64,000 nt of DNA. It comes from Pseudooceanicola aestuarii. Its GTDB lineage: Bacteria; Pseudomonadota; Alphaproteobacteria; Rhodobacterales; Rhodobacteraceae. Each line of letters starts with the position of its first letter. The stretch's first letter is position 1. The position numbers and the translations under genes are program-made. The notes under the pieces are model-generated. The model was not told the origin of the DNA, ran no database searches, and saw only the letters and a program-made list of their open reading frames with translations. The stretch is from NCBI RefSeq assembly GCF_010614805.1, contig NZ_JAAFZC010000001.1:1156001-1220000 (forward strand). The letters are read 5' to 3'. Shown here one piece after another: positions 29,054 to 36,616 of this stretch.

Positions 29054-29668
29054 TCACGAATGCGCGAAGATGTCCGTCTCCGGCCAGCCCGCCAGATCCA
29101 GCTGCGCCCGCGTGGGCAGGAAATCGAAACAGGCCTGTGCCATCTTTGTCCGACCTTCGCGGGCCAGTCGGATGTCCAGCTGTTCGCGCAGCCGGTGCAG
29201 GTGCAGCACGTCGGAGGCGGCATAGGACAGCTGGGCCTCTGTCAGCGTTTCGGCACCCCAATCGCTGGATTGCTGCTGCTTGGAGATGTCGACACCCAGC
29301 AGGTCCTGCAACAGGTTCTTCAGCCCATGCCGGTCGGTATAGGTGCGGATCAGTCGCGAGGCGATCTTGGTGCAATACACCGGGGCCGCCAACGCCCCGA
29401 AGGTGTTGAACATCGCGGCAATGTCGAACCGGCCGTAGTGAAAGAGCTTCAGCACCCGGGGGTCTTCCAGCATCCGCGCCAGGTTCGGCGCCTCGGTCTG
29501 GCCGCGTGCGATCTGCACGATATGGGAATGGCCGTCGCCGCCGGACATCTGCACCAGACACAGCCGGTCGCGATGCGGGTTCAGGCCCATGGTTTCGCAA
29601 TCAATCGCGACCACGGGGCCAAGGTCCAGCCCTTCGGGCAGGTCGTTCTGGTAAAGATGGTTGGTCAC
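29054..29668 (-). CDS. rnd: ribonuclease D-type 3'-5' exonuclease
   Basis: Trims the 3' ends of structured RNAs such as tRNA precursors. From GTG 29668 the protein has 204 residues, about half the length of E. coli RNase D: it holds only the DEDDy exonuclease domain and lacks HRDC domains. Catalytic motifs are VVAIDCETMGL, HYGRFDIAAMF and YAASDVLHLHRL. The short form next to lptC is, to my knowledge, usual in alphaproteobacteria. The start is uncertain because the upstream site is weak. Confidence 0.9.
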   Translation of the reverse strand: MTNHLYQNDLPEGLDLGPVVAIDCETMGLNPHRDRLCLVQMSGGDGHSHIVQIARGQTEAPNLARMLEDPRVLKLFHYGRFDIAAMFNTFGALAAPVYCTKIASRLIRTYTDRHGLKNLLQDLLGVDISKQQQSSDWGAETLTEAQLSYAASDVLHLHRLREQLDIRLAREGRTKMAQACFDFLPTRAQLDLAGWPETDIFAHS

Positions 29669-29848
29669 GGGCGTGTTCCGGCATGTGGGCTTCGGCTTCT
29701 GGGGATGTAGTCCGCGCGCGGCCATGATGCAAATGGCTCCGCTCCTGTGGCGATGGCGGCGGCCTGTTGCCTGCGTCGGGAATGGACCACGACAGGGCCG
29801 GGCGGGACGGCTAGGATCAAGGCGCGTTTCCCTGCCCCGAGGTTTGCC

Positions 29849-31090
29849 ATGTCCGTGTCGCGTGTCCTGTTTCTGACGATCTGCCTGCTGCTGCCCGGCG
29901 CCCTGGCCGCGCAGGACCGCGCGTCGGTCGAACGCCAGTTTCGCGGCTGGCTGGAGGCACGGGTGTGGCCCCGCGCCCGTGCCGAAGGGGTTGCCCGCGC
30001 GACCTTTGACACCGCGTTTCGGGGGGTGACACTGGATTGGGACTTGCCCGATCTGGTGCCGCCGGGATCGACGGCCAAGGTCCCGCAGCGCCAGCGCCAG
30101 GCCGAATTCGGCGCGCCGGGCCGCTATTTCGTCAGCAGCGCGGTGCGCGGTGCCACCGCCATCGGCCGGGACGAGGCCCGCCGTCACGCCGCCACTCTGG
30201 CCGCGATCGAACGCGCCACAGGCGTGCCCGGCCGCATCATCCTGGCGATCTGGGGCCGGGAAAGCAGCTATGGCCGCGCCCCCATCCCGCACAATGCCTT
30301 TCGTGTGCTGGGCACCAAGGGGTTCATGAGCACCCGCGCCGATTATTTCACCGACGAACTGATCGCCGCGCTGCGCATCGCCCAGGCCGGTCATGCCCCG
30401 CCTGGCGCGATGAAAAGCAGCTGGGCCGGGGCAATGGGGCAGCCGCAATTCATGCCGTCGAATTTCCTGCGCTACGCCGCCGACGGCGATGGCGACGGGC
30501 GCGCGGATATCTGGCAGTCGCAGGCGGATACGCTGGCCTCCATCGGGCGCTACCTGGCCGAACACGGCTGGCTGGCCGGGCGCGACTGGGGGTTCGAGGT
30601 GCGGTTGCCCGACGCGCTGTCCTGCACGCTGGAGGGGCCGGACCAGCGCCGTCCGCTGTCCGATTGGGCCGCGATGGGCATCACCCGCGTCTCGGGGCGC
30701 CCGTTCCCGGCCCATGAGCTGCGCGGCCAGGCATCCCTGATGCTGCCGGCAGGGCGGCTGGGCCCGGCCTTCCTGGTGACGCCGAATTTCTACGTGCTGA
30801 AGGAATACAACATGAGCGACCTTTACGCCCTGTTCGTCGGTCATGTGGGGGACCGGATCCAGTTTGGCAGCGGCGATTTCACCAGTGCCTGGCAAGGGAT
30901 CGACACGATGTCGCGCGCCGACATCGCGGGGATGCAGCGCGGGTTGGTGGCGCGGGGGCATGACGTGGGAGGGGTGGATGGCTTGCCGGGGTTCAAGACC
31001 CGGCGTTCCATCGGGCGCTGGCAGGAGGGCGCGAACCGCCCTGCCACCTGTTTTCCCGCCTCCGCGCTGACGGCGGCGCTGGCGCGCTAG
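29849..31090 (+). CDS. lytic murein transglycosylase, MltB family with C-terminal peptidoglycan-binding domain
   Basis: Cleaves the MurNAc-GlcNAc bond of peptidoglycan with formation of anhydro-MurNAc. From ATG 29849 it has 413 residues: a signal peptide (VLFLTICLLLPGALAAQ), an SLT/MltB catalytic domain with the catalytic glutamate at about residue 138 in LAIWGRESSYGR, the family segment WAGAMGQPQFMPSNFLRYA, and a C-terminal PGBD-like domain (IAGMQRGLVARGHDVGGVDG). The gene converges with the GST gene with a 4-base overlap. Confidence 0.92.
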   Translation: MSVSRVLFLTICLLLPGALAAQDRASVERQFRGWLEARVWPRARAEGVARATFDTAFRGVTLDWDLPDLVPPGSTAKVPQRQRQAEFGAPGRYFVSSAVRGATAIGRDEARRHAATLAAIERATGVPGRIILAIWGRESSYGRAPIPHNAFRVLGTKGFMSTRADYFTDELIAALRIAQAGHAPPGAMKSSWAGAMGQPQFMPSNFLRYAADGDGDGRADIWQSQADTLASIGRYLAEHGWLAGRDWGFEVRLPDALSCTLEGPDQRRPLSDWAAMGITRVSGRPFPAHELRGQASLMLPAGRLGPAFLVTPNFYVLKEYNMSDLYALFVGHVGDRIQFGSGDFTSAWQGIDTMSRADIAGMQRGLVARGHDVGGVDGLPGFKTRRSIGRWQEGANRPATCFPASALTAALAR

Positions 31091-31719
31091 GCCTTGGCCG
31101 ATGGCCGGGCCGAGACGTCGGCATGCCAGCGCCCCAGGTTGGCCGCGCCTTCGGGCGCCGGGTGCCGTCCGGCGGATGCGGCGAAATCGACCACCACCAG
31201 CGCCAGGATATCGGCGATGCTGAACCGGTCTCCGGCCAGGTAGGGGGTCTCTCCCAATTGCCGGTCAAGCGCGTCGTAGAACACGTCCAGCCGCTGGCGC
31301 CCGCGTTCCGCCAACTCCGGGATCTGGGCGTAGTTGCGCGGGCCGGGCAGGGCACGGTCGGCAAAGTGACGGGACGCATTGCGCAGCACCTCGGCGGCGG
31401 CCGTCAGCCCCTCCAGCTCCACCCGGCGGTTCCAGGCCTCGACCCGCGCACGCTCCAGCGGGTCGGTTCCGAACAGGGGCGGCTCGGGGTGCATCTCCTC
31501 AAGGTAGCGGCAGATCGCCCCCGATTCATGCAGGCGCGTGCCGTCTTCCAGTTCCAGCATAGGCAGCAACATGCGGTCGTTGATGCGGGCGTAATCGTCC
31601 GACATCTGCTCCCGCTTGGTCATGTCGACGGGGACGCATTCCAGGTCCAGACCCTTTTCGGCGGCAAAGACCCTCACCCGCCGACAATTCGGCGCATGGG
31701 AAAAATCGTATAGTTTCAT
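31087..31719 (-). CDS. glutathione S-transferase family protein
   Basis: A 210-residue cytosolic enzyme expected to conjugate or reduce with glutathione. The thioredoxin-like N-terminal domain reads MKLYDFSHAPNCRRVRVFAAEKG, with MLLPMLELEDG carrying the cis-proline and HESGAICRYLEE the gamma-glutamyl binding site. The helical C-terminal domain contains LAGDRFSIADILALVVVD. It converges with the lytic transglycosylase gene. The substrate is unknown. Confidence 0.93.
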   Translation of the reverse strand: MKLYDFSHAPNCRRVRVFAAEKGLDLECVPVDMTKREQMSDDYARINDRMLLPMLELEDGTRLHESGAICRYLEEMHPEPPLFGTDPLERARVEAWNRRVELEGLTAAAEVLRNASRHFADRALPGPRNYAQIPELAERGRQRLDVFYDALDRQLGETPYLAGDRFSIADILALVVVDFAASAGRHPAPEGAANLGRWHADVSARPSAKA

Positions 31720-31801
31720 GGTTCCTCCTTACCCTGCGCCCATGGATAGACGCGGGGCGCGCGTGCCACAAGACAGGGCGTGCGGGTCGGGGGCGGCCCG
31801 G

Positions 31802-32281
31802 TCAGTGCGCGGGGTCCAGCCACAGTCTTCCGCGCCGAAAGCCGCCGCGCCACAACAGGCCGGGCCGTGTGACTTCGGGGTAATCCTCCGCCCAGTCGCG
31901 GAACCTGTCGTCGCTGACCACGCGGGCGCGCAATCGCCGGGCCGCCGCCAGGATCATCGGGTCCGCCGGAGTGCCTCGCGGCGCCACCTGCACATGGGCG
32001 GCCGGCAGTCGCAGCACTCGCGCCAGGGCGGCATCGTCCATGTAGGTTCCGCGCAGCTTGTAGCCGACGTTGGCGTCAAAGATCACCGTGACCACCAGGT
32101 TCTGCGCGGCCAGGTGGGTGATCACCTCGCGCAGGCAGGCCGGATCGGGGGCGCCGGTTTTCCAGTGCATCACGTTGGACCCGTCCACCACGACATAGGC
32201 GCGCCGGCCCCGACGCCAGCGCCGCAAGGCCAGCGCCAGCAGGGGCAGCGCCAACACCAGGAGAGCGACCAGATCCAACAT
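31802..32281 (-). CDS. membrane-anchored NYN/Zc3h12a-like nuclease domain protein
   Basis: A 159-residue protein. Residues 1-19 are a hydrophobic anchor (MLDLVALLVLALPLLALAL) followed by a basic stretch. The rest has the PIN-like NYN layout: VVVDGSNVMHWKT with the first acidic residue, VIFDANVGYK, and ARVVSDDRFRDWAEDYP, so the catalytic aspartates of this RNase fold appear kept. RNA cleavage at the inner membrane is inferred from the family. It is the last chromosomal gene before the integrated element. Confidence 0.72.
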   Translation of the reverse strand: MLDLVALLVLALPLLALALRRWRRGRRAYVVVDGSNVMHWKTGAPDPACLREVITHLAAQNLVVTVIFDANVGYKLRGTYMDDAALARVLRLPAAHVQVAPRGTPADPMILAAARRLRARVVSDDRFRDWAEDYPEVTRPGLLWRGGFRRGRLWLDPAH

Positions 32282-32458
32282 GACGCCAAGCTACGTCAGA
32301 GTCGGGGCGGAGGGAAGCGAACCCTCGCCGCAGACGCGGGCGATCGGTTCGTGGAAATATGGGAAAACAGGACGTGCCAACATGGCCCGGAGGGCCGTCG
32401 CAGAGGATCTGAATGGCGAAAGATCCAACAATTCCAAAGTATTCCAGGGTGGGGACTT

Positions 32459-32472
32459 TGGTGCCCAGGAGA
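32459..32472. repeat. left attachment site core (attL)
   Basis: TGGTGCCCAGGAGA, identical to the first 14 bases of the tRNA-Leu locus at the right end. The match breaks at once on both sides, as expected for a recombination core. It lies 138 bases before the integrase start. Confidence 0.82.
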
Positions 32473-32581
32473 TGCAGACCCGAGGGAGAAAGCAATTTTT
32501 CCCTCGGCTGACGGAAGTTCCCAGTTTCTCGGGAGAAATTGCTCCACCCGGCTGCGGGTGGGGTTTCCGAGAACCGCTCCC

Positions 32582-32604
32582 GTGTGGGGCATAATGTGGG
32601 GCAA
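32582..32604 (+). repeat. left copy of paired GTGGGGC repeat (candidate integrase arm site)
   Basis: Two TGTGGGGC copies with 4 bases between them, in the same arrangement as at 46873-46895; 19 of 23 bases agree. The second copy ends 5 bases before the integrase ATG and overlaps its likely ribosome binding site. Confidence 0.55.
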
Positions 32605-32609
32605 CTCTT

Positions 32610-34043
32610 ATGCCGTCAGACACCGCACGCCATGTCGAGTTGCGTGGCAAGACCTACTACCTCCGCATGCGGGTTCCGAATGAGTTTGCAGACGTCGAAC
32701 CCCTCCGAGAGATCAACAGGTCTCTGAAGACGAGAGACCTCGTCGTGGCCGAAGCACGCTGTGCCAACGTCAGGCTTGCTCTCTTCAACGAGTGGAGGGC
32801 ACGCCGCGCAGGTCGGGCCGCGGATACACGAGCAACATTCGATGCCTCGGTCGACCTACTGAAGGCCTGGGGGATGACCTTCAGCCCAATGGATGAACTG
32901 ATTACAGGGCCTGTCAACGACCTCCTGTCCCGGATCGAGGCCATTGCCAATGTGGATCCTCTGTCCCCGGCAGTCCCGGCGGCACTCGGAGCCATCGAAC
33001 TCCCCGATATGACCCTCCACGAGATGGCTCAGCGCATGCCCATCCTGAAGGCGAATGACATTCGCGCCAAGAACGCACGTCAGCGTCGTGAGTGGTGCGG
33101 GAATTTCAAGCGCGCTGCGCGAGATTTCATCGCTCAGATCGGTGAACGGACGATACTCACGATCTCGGAGCAAGATGCGACCGACTATGAGGCCCACTGG
33201 AAGAAGCTCGCTGAACCGGGTGGAGTGACCACAAACTATGCCAATAAACAAATCAGATATGTTCGTCAGATGATTGACGCACATTATGATGATATTCGAA
33301 TGCCGAAGAGTAGGCGCAATAACGTCTTCAAGGGACTGGGCGTGGGGAAGCTGATATACGCAGATGATGAGCGGAAGAAGCTTCCGCTTCCTGAGACATG
33401 GGTGAGGAACCGCCTGATCAACGACCGCATCCTCGAAGGATTGGAACAGGAGTCGTCAGACATCGCAATCATCGCGGCGACCGGTGGCTGCCGTGCATCG
33501 GAAATATACGATGTGCCCGAATCCGATATTCATCTGGACCACCCGATTCCCCACATCAGATTTCGCGTCGTTCTGGATGGGCCAGATCGGCGTGAGTTAA
33601 AGAGCAAGGCGTCAACGCGGGTTCTCGTCCTCCAAGGGCCGGCGTTGGCGGCAATGCGCCGAAATCCGACAGGATTTCCCGGGCATCGGGGGAAAGCGAA
33701 GTTCTCTGGGCCAGTGAACAAGTTCCTTCGAGAGAACGGTCTGTTCCCTCCGCTCCCTGAAGGTGAAGATGGCCGCTACGTCATCAGCGGCACACGCCAC
33801 TCATTCGAAGATCGCATGAAGGCGGCCGGCATCAAGAACGAGGAGCGTGCCTTTCTCATGGGGCATTCGATAGGTCGCGTCCGTGGCAGACCGGTATACG
33901 GAAGTGAACTCGACCTACCGCTTCGTGCTCTGTTGCAGGAAATGGTAGCTTACGACGGCGATGGCTGGTCACCGCGGCCGATCGCCGACCTTTGGGAAGA
34001 AGTGGACAGGCTTCTCGAAGAAAAAGGCCATCGTCTCCGATAG
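32610..34043 (+). CDS. tyrosine recombinase / integrase of the element
   Basis: Site-specific recombinase that should integrate and excise the element at the tRNA-Leu site. The 477-residue protein has an N-terminal arm-binding region (ARHVELRGKTYYLRMRVPNE), a core-binding helical region and a C-terminal catalytic domain: first arginine in ATGGCRASEIYDV, SGTRHSFEDRMKAAG with the histidine and second arginine, then GHSIGRVRGRPVYGSE with the likely nucleophilic tyrosine. The gene reads inward from the left end, away from the tRNA. Confidence 0.92.
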   Translation: MPSDTARHVELRGKTYYLRMRVPNEFADVEPLREINRSLKTRDLVVAEARCANVRLALFNEWRARRAGRAADTRATFDASVDLLKAWGMTFSPMDELITGPVNDLLSRIEAIANVDPLSPAVPAALGAIELPDMTLHEMAQRMPILKANDIRAKNARQRREWCGNFKRAARDFIAQIGERTILTISEQDATDYEAHWKKLAEPGGVTTNYANKQIRYVRQMIDAHYDDIRMPKSRRNNVFKGLGVGKLIYADDERKKLPLPETWVRNRLINDRILEGLEQESSDIAIIAATGGCRASEIYDVPESDIHLDHPIPHIRFRVVLDGPDRRELKSKASTRVLVLQGPALAAMRRNPTGFPGHRGKAKFSGPVNKFLRENGLFPPLPEGEDGRYVISGTRHSFEDRMKAAGIKNEERAFLMGHSIGRVRGRPVYGSELDLPLRALLQEMVAYDGDGWSPRPIADLWEEVDRLLEEKGHRLR

Positions 34044-34174
34044 CTTCCGGCGCTGGTGTCGGCTGGCGATCTGACAACGGATGCTGATTTCCGGAACCTG
34101 GCGACTGCGATGATTTCTGCACCTGGCGAAACGATCCGACTTCCTTTCCATCTTAACTTAGATGGAAGGTTGTC

Positions 34175-34348
34175 GTGCCCCCCACTGTCGAAGATCTCCA
34201 AGCTGCCCGCAAGGTCATCGTGCGCATTGTACAAGCGAGAGAGGATGGAAAACAATATATGCCTATCGTTCTCGCGCTCGAACGGGTTATCGCCGAAACT
34301 CGAGGACTGAGCAATGATCTTGCCCGCATCCTGGATGAAGTGGTCTGA
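34175..34348 (+). CDS. small helical protein of unknown function, 57 residues
   Basis: A GTG start at 34175 with GGAAGG about 6 bases before it, ending at TGA 34346-34348. The peptide (PPTVEDLQAARKVIVRIVQ, then a C-terminal VLALERVIAETRGLSNDLAR) looks like two amphipathic helices with no signal sequence. It lies just after the integrase in the same direction. Excisionase-like proteins are often this size and place, but no helix-turn-helix is evident, so the role is open. Confidence 0.5.
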   Translation: MPPTVEDLQAARKVIVRIVQAREDGKQYMPIVLALERVIAETRGLSNDLARILDEVV

Positions 34349-34364
34349 GTTAAGTATTGTTGTC

Positions 34365-34389
34365 GACGCGGCCCACAGTGGGCCGCGTC
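34365..34389. terminator. 25-base palindrome between converging small genes
   Basis: GACGCGGCCCAC and GTGGGCCGCGTC are perfect complements around one base. It sits between the 57-residue gene and the converging YjzC-like gene, as a shared terminator would; there is no long U-tract on either strand. Confidence 0.55.
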
Positions 34390-34399
34390 CCTTGCGATA

Positions 34400-34585
34400 T
34401 CAGCGGCGTCGATGCTTGGTCGGATCTACCAGCCGATACTTCTGTCCCTTTCCTTCTGGTGGCGGCAGAGGCTCTCCTTTCGTAACGGTCCGCTCAATTC
34501 CGGAGCGCCCGCCGCGGGGGCCGGTGATCTCATACTGCCCAGACTTGGGAGCCTTCTGCCCCGGCTTGAAGAGTTTGTCAGACAT
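34400..34585 (-). CDS. YjzC-like small protein
   Basis: From ATG 34585 a 61-residue protein, MSDKLFKPGQKAPKSGQYEI, then GPRGGRSGIERTVTKGEPLP and a basic C-terminus. The KPGQKAPXXGXY motif and the GEPLPP segment resemble the small YjzC family known from Bacillus, whose function is unknown. Its start overlaps the end of the upstream helix-turn-helix gene by 8 bases, so the two are translationally coupled. The family call rests on this short motif. Confidence 0.62.
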   Translation of the reverse strand: MSDKLFKPGQKAPKSGQYEITGPRGGRSGIERTVTKGEPLPPPEGKGQKYRLVDPTKHRRR

Positions 34586-34763
34586 GTTCAGTCTCCGAGA
34601 CAGACGCCGGAACATCCGGGAAGCGCTTACCGGTCGCAATCTCACTGATCCGACCTTGATTGAGGTCGAAGTCCGCCGCGATGCGGTGCTGATAGTCGCC
34701 CTGCGCGAGCCGGGCTTTGATGATAGACACCTGCTCGGGTGTCAGTTTCTTCTTCTGCGCCAT
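34578..34763 (-). CDS. small helix-turn-helix DNA-binding protein, 61 residues
   Basis: MAQKKKLTPEQVSIIKARLA is followed by QGDYQHRIAADFDLNQGRIS and EIATGKRFPDV, a compact resolvase/Hin-like helix-turn-helix (turn near residues 30-35) that reads IXXXXGXSXXXIS-like. It overlaps the YjzC-like gene by 8 bases. A regulator of the element or a recombination accessory factor is plausible; no target is known. Confidence 0.7.
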   Translation of the reverse strand: MAQKKKLTPEQVSIIKARLAQGDYQHRIAADFDLNQGRISEIATGKRFPDVPASVSETEHV

Positions 34764-34942
34764 CGTGGCGTTCTCCTCGGCGCTTGTGGAAATAATTTGC
34801 CCTGGAGTCCCGAACAGTCTATCTCTCGAGTGCTACCAAGAGAGTGCTTCGGGTTCCGAGGCTACGTTCGGAGCGTCGCGCCGTTGACGCCCTAACGTTT
34901 TCTTAGCGGCGGGGTCGCCTTGTTGGGCGCCTCGCCGTGCTC

Positions 34943-36172
34943 TCATGCGGCTCCTTCTATCAGTAGAGGGCGTACCTCTCTCGCACCGACAAACTGCGAA
35001 AGTAGCCTATAGTTTCCTGTCTCATGTCGCACGCGGCCGGCGACAATTGCAGGATGCACATCCGCTTGACGGGCCAAGGACAAGACATTCTGCACACTGG
35101 GTCGCTGTCGCACCGGATGTTCGTTCCAGAGATCAGATGGTATCAAGGCTTCTTGCGCCACGTTATCGGCCTCCCGCTCTCGATCGTCATCTTTTTCATG
35201 ATGGCGTTCTCGGAGCTGCAGATCATCGATGAAAACCCCGTCGCTCCCGTCCGGAAAATGCAGCCAAAGGTGAGCAAGTTCATGGAGCAGGCAAAACCAG
35301 AAATTGTCGAGCCGATCGTATCGGATCGTCATGCCCACAACTGGAATCTTGTCGATCGTCCAGAGCGCTGCACCGTCAAGGTAGGTCTTCTGTAGATGTT
35401 CGACAGCCACCAAGGCAATACCATGTTTTGCAAGCCTTTCCTTAGCAAGTTTTGGCCCTTGATCGAAAGTACTAAGGCGGGCCAGCTCACGAAGGAAATC
35501 GAAATCCATCGTCTCTGGATCGTATACTCCTTTCAGTTCGGAGTTGCGGGCTTCACAGAGCACATGAAGGCACCATGCCTGCAGAGCATTTACATCAGTC
35601 TTGGCATTTGCTCTTGCGCCCCCACCTTGCCGAAAAAGCGCCTTGGGAAGCGCCTCTTGACCACCGGCGCAAGCGACCAAGTCTTGCACGATTTCTTCAG
35701 CGCGATCTTTGAAATCCGCAGTTTTATTTATCCAACCCTTCTTTGCCATTTCAGCAAAAGGGAAGGAATCGAGATCGATGCCAGCCGGGGCTTCCGGGAG
35801 GCTGCTGCCGCCCCGAATAAGAACATCCGCCGGGATACCTAAGTGCGAGTGCAGGGCACGAATCATCTTGAGAGTAAGGCTACGTTTCCCGCCTAAAATT
35901 TCGGATACCTTCGCCCGGCTCCCAAGAATCGGCGACAAGTCGCTTTGGCTCAACTCCATCTGTTCCATGCGGAATCTAATTGCACTTATTGGATCAGGTG
36001 CATCCATTGGAAAATGCTGATCTTCATATACCTCGACAAGTGTCGCAAGGACGTCGAGTTCATCATTCTCCGCTTCGGAGCGCTCCTTTTCCATGAGGTC
36101 CTCAACCCGAGAAATTGCAGAGCGATAATCGTGCTCTGAGTGAATTGGTCGAATACGATTCTCAATCATCAC
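34943..36172 (-). CDS. HigA-like antitoxin fused to ImmA/IrrE metallopeptidase
   Basis: A 409-residue protein with two parts. Residues 60-115 form an XRE helix-turn-helix like HigA (ISAIRFRMEQMELSQSDLS, then VSEILGGKRSLTLKMIRALH). Residues 230-380 form an ImmA/IrrE-type zinc peptidase with HELAH at residues 297-301 and a downstream EREADNVAQEAL helix offering the third ligand. It overlaps the toxin gene by 4 bases. Acting both as repressor and neutraliser of HigB and as a protease sensing a signal is an inference from the domains. The region is A+T-rich compared with the chromosome. Confidence 0.85.
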   Translation of the reverse strand: MMIENRIRPIHSEHDYRSAISRVEDLMEKERSEAENDELDVLATLVEVYEDQHFPMDAPDPISAIRFRMEQMELSQSDLSPILGSRAKVSEILGGKRSLTLKMIRALHSHLGIPADVLIRGGSSLPEAPAGIDLDSFPFAEMAKKGWINKTADFKDRAEEIVQDLVACAGGQEALPKALFRQGGGARANAKTDVNALQAWCLHVLCEARNSELKGVYDPETMDFDFLRELARLSTFDQGPKLAKERLAKHGIALVAVEHLQKTYLDGAALWTIDKIPVVGMTIRYDRLDNFWFCLLHELAHLWLHFPDGSDGVFIDDLQLRERHHEKDDDREREADNVAQEALIPSDLWNEHPVRQRPSVQNVLSLARQADVHPAIVAGRVRHETGNYRLLSQFVGAREVRPLLIEGAA

Positions 36173-36462
36173 ACATCCTCCGCATTTATCTGATCGTATT
36201 CCTTGTGGGTTCCTACAAACCTGATCAGCCCAATCCCCATTTCGTAGTCAAACTTGACTACCAGTCGATATTTGTTCCCGCAGATGTTAAAGACCACTCG
36301 TCCGCCCTTGAGAATGCTTGCATTCCGATACAGCTCCTTGATGTCCGAAGGTGTTCTCCAAGACGCTCGTTTCGCCTCCGCCCACCAAGCATCGAGCTGA
36401 GTCTTCGCATCCGGAAAACGCTCTCCGAAAGCACGCAGTGTAGGCCGAGAAATGATCCTCAT
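36169..36462 (-). CDS. higB: HigB-type toxin (RelE/ParE superfamily mRNA interferase)
   Basis: A 97-residue protein expected to cut mRNA on the ribosome. It matches the HigB family in MRIISRPTLRAFGERFPDAK, then LDAWWAEAKRASWRTPSDIK, KGGRVVFNICGNKYRLVVKF and GLIRFVGTHKEYDQI. The toxin gene comes first and overlaps the antitoxin by 4 bases, the usual HigBA order. A sigma-70-type promoter with a palindrome lies just upstream. Confidence 0.9.
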   Translation of the reverse strand: MRIISRPTLRAFGERFPDAKTQLDAWWAEAKRASWRTPSDIKELYRNASILKGGRVVFNICGNKYRLVVKFDYEMGIGLIRFVGTHKEYDQINAEDV

Positions 36463-36495
36463 GAGAGCGCTTTAGCCATGTTCTCAAGCAAGGTC

Positions 36496-36524
36496 AAGAT
36501 ATGTTGCTCCCATGACGTTGTCAA
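36496..36524 (-). promoter_or_regulatory. promoter of the higB-antitoxin operon
   Basis: On the minus strand TTGACA (36519-36524) precedes TATCTT (36496-36501) with an exact 17-base spacer. The higB start is 34 bases beyond the -10. Confidence 0.65.
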
Positions 36525-36531
36525 GGCATAT

Positions 36532-36548
36532 GCTCCCACATAGGGAGC
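36532..36548. promoter_or_regulatory. candidate HigA operator
   Basis: GCTCCC and GGGAGC are inverted around ACATA, directly upstream of the -35 box; a further GGGAGCA half-site lies inside the promoter spacer at about 36505-36511 (minus strand). This is the layout expected for autoregulation by the helix-turn-helix antitoxin. Confidence 0.5.
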
Positions 36549-36616
36549 GGATACTTCTTGCATCAGATCCTATCCGTAGTCTCGCTTCGGGATCGCTGGT
36601 CGCGGTAAAGCTACTC

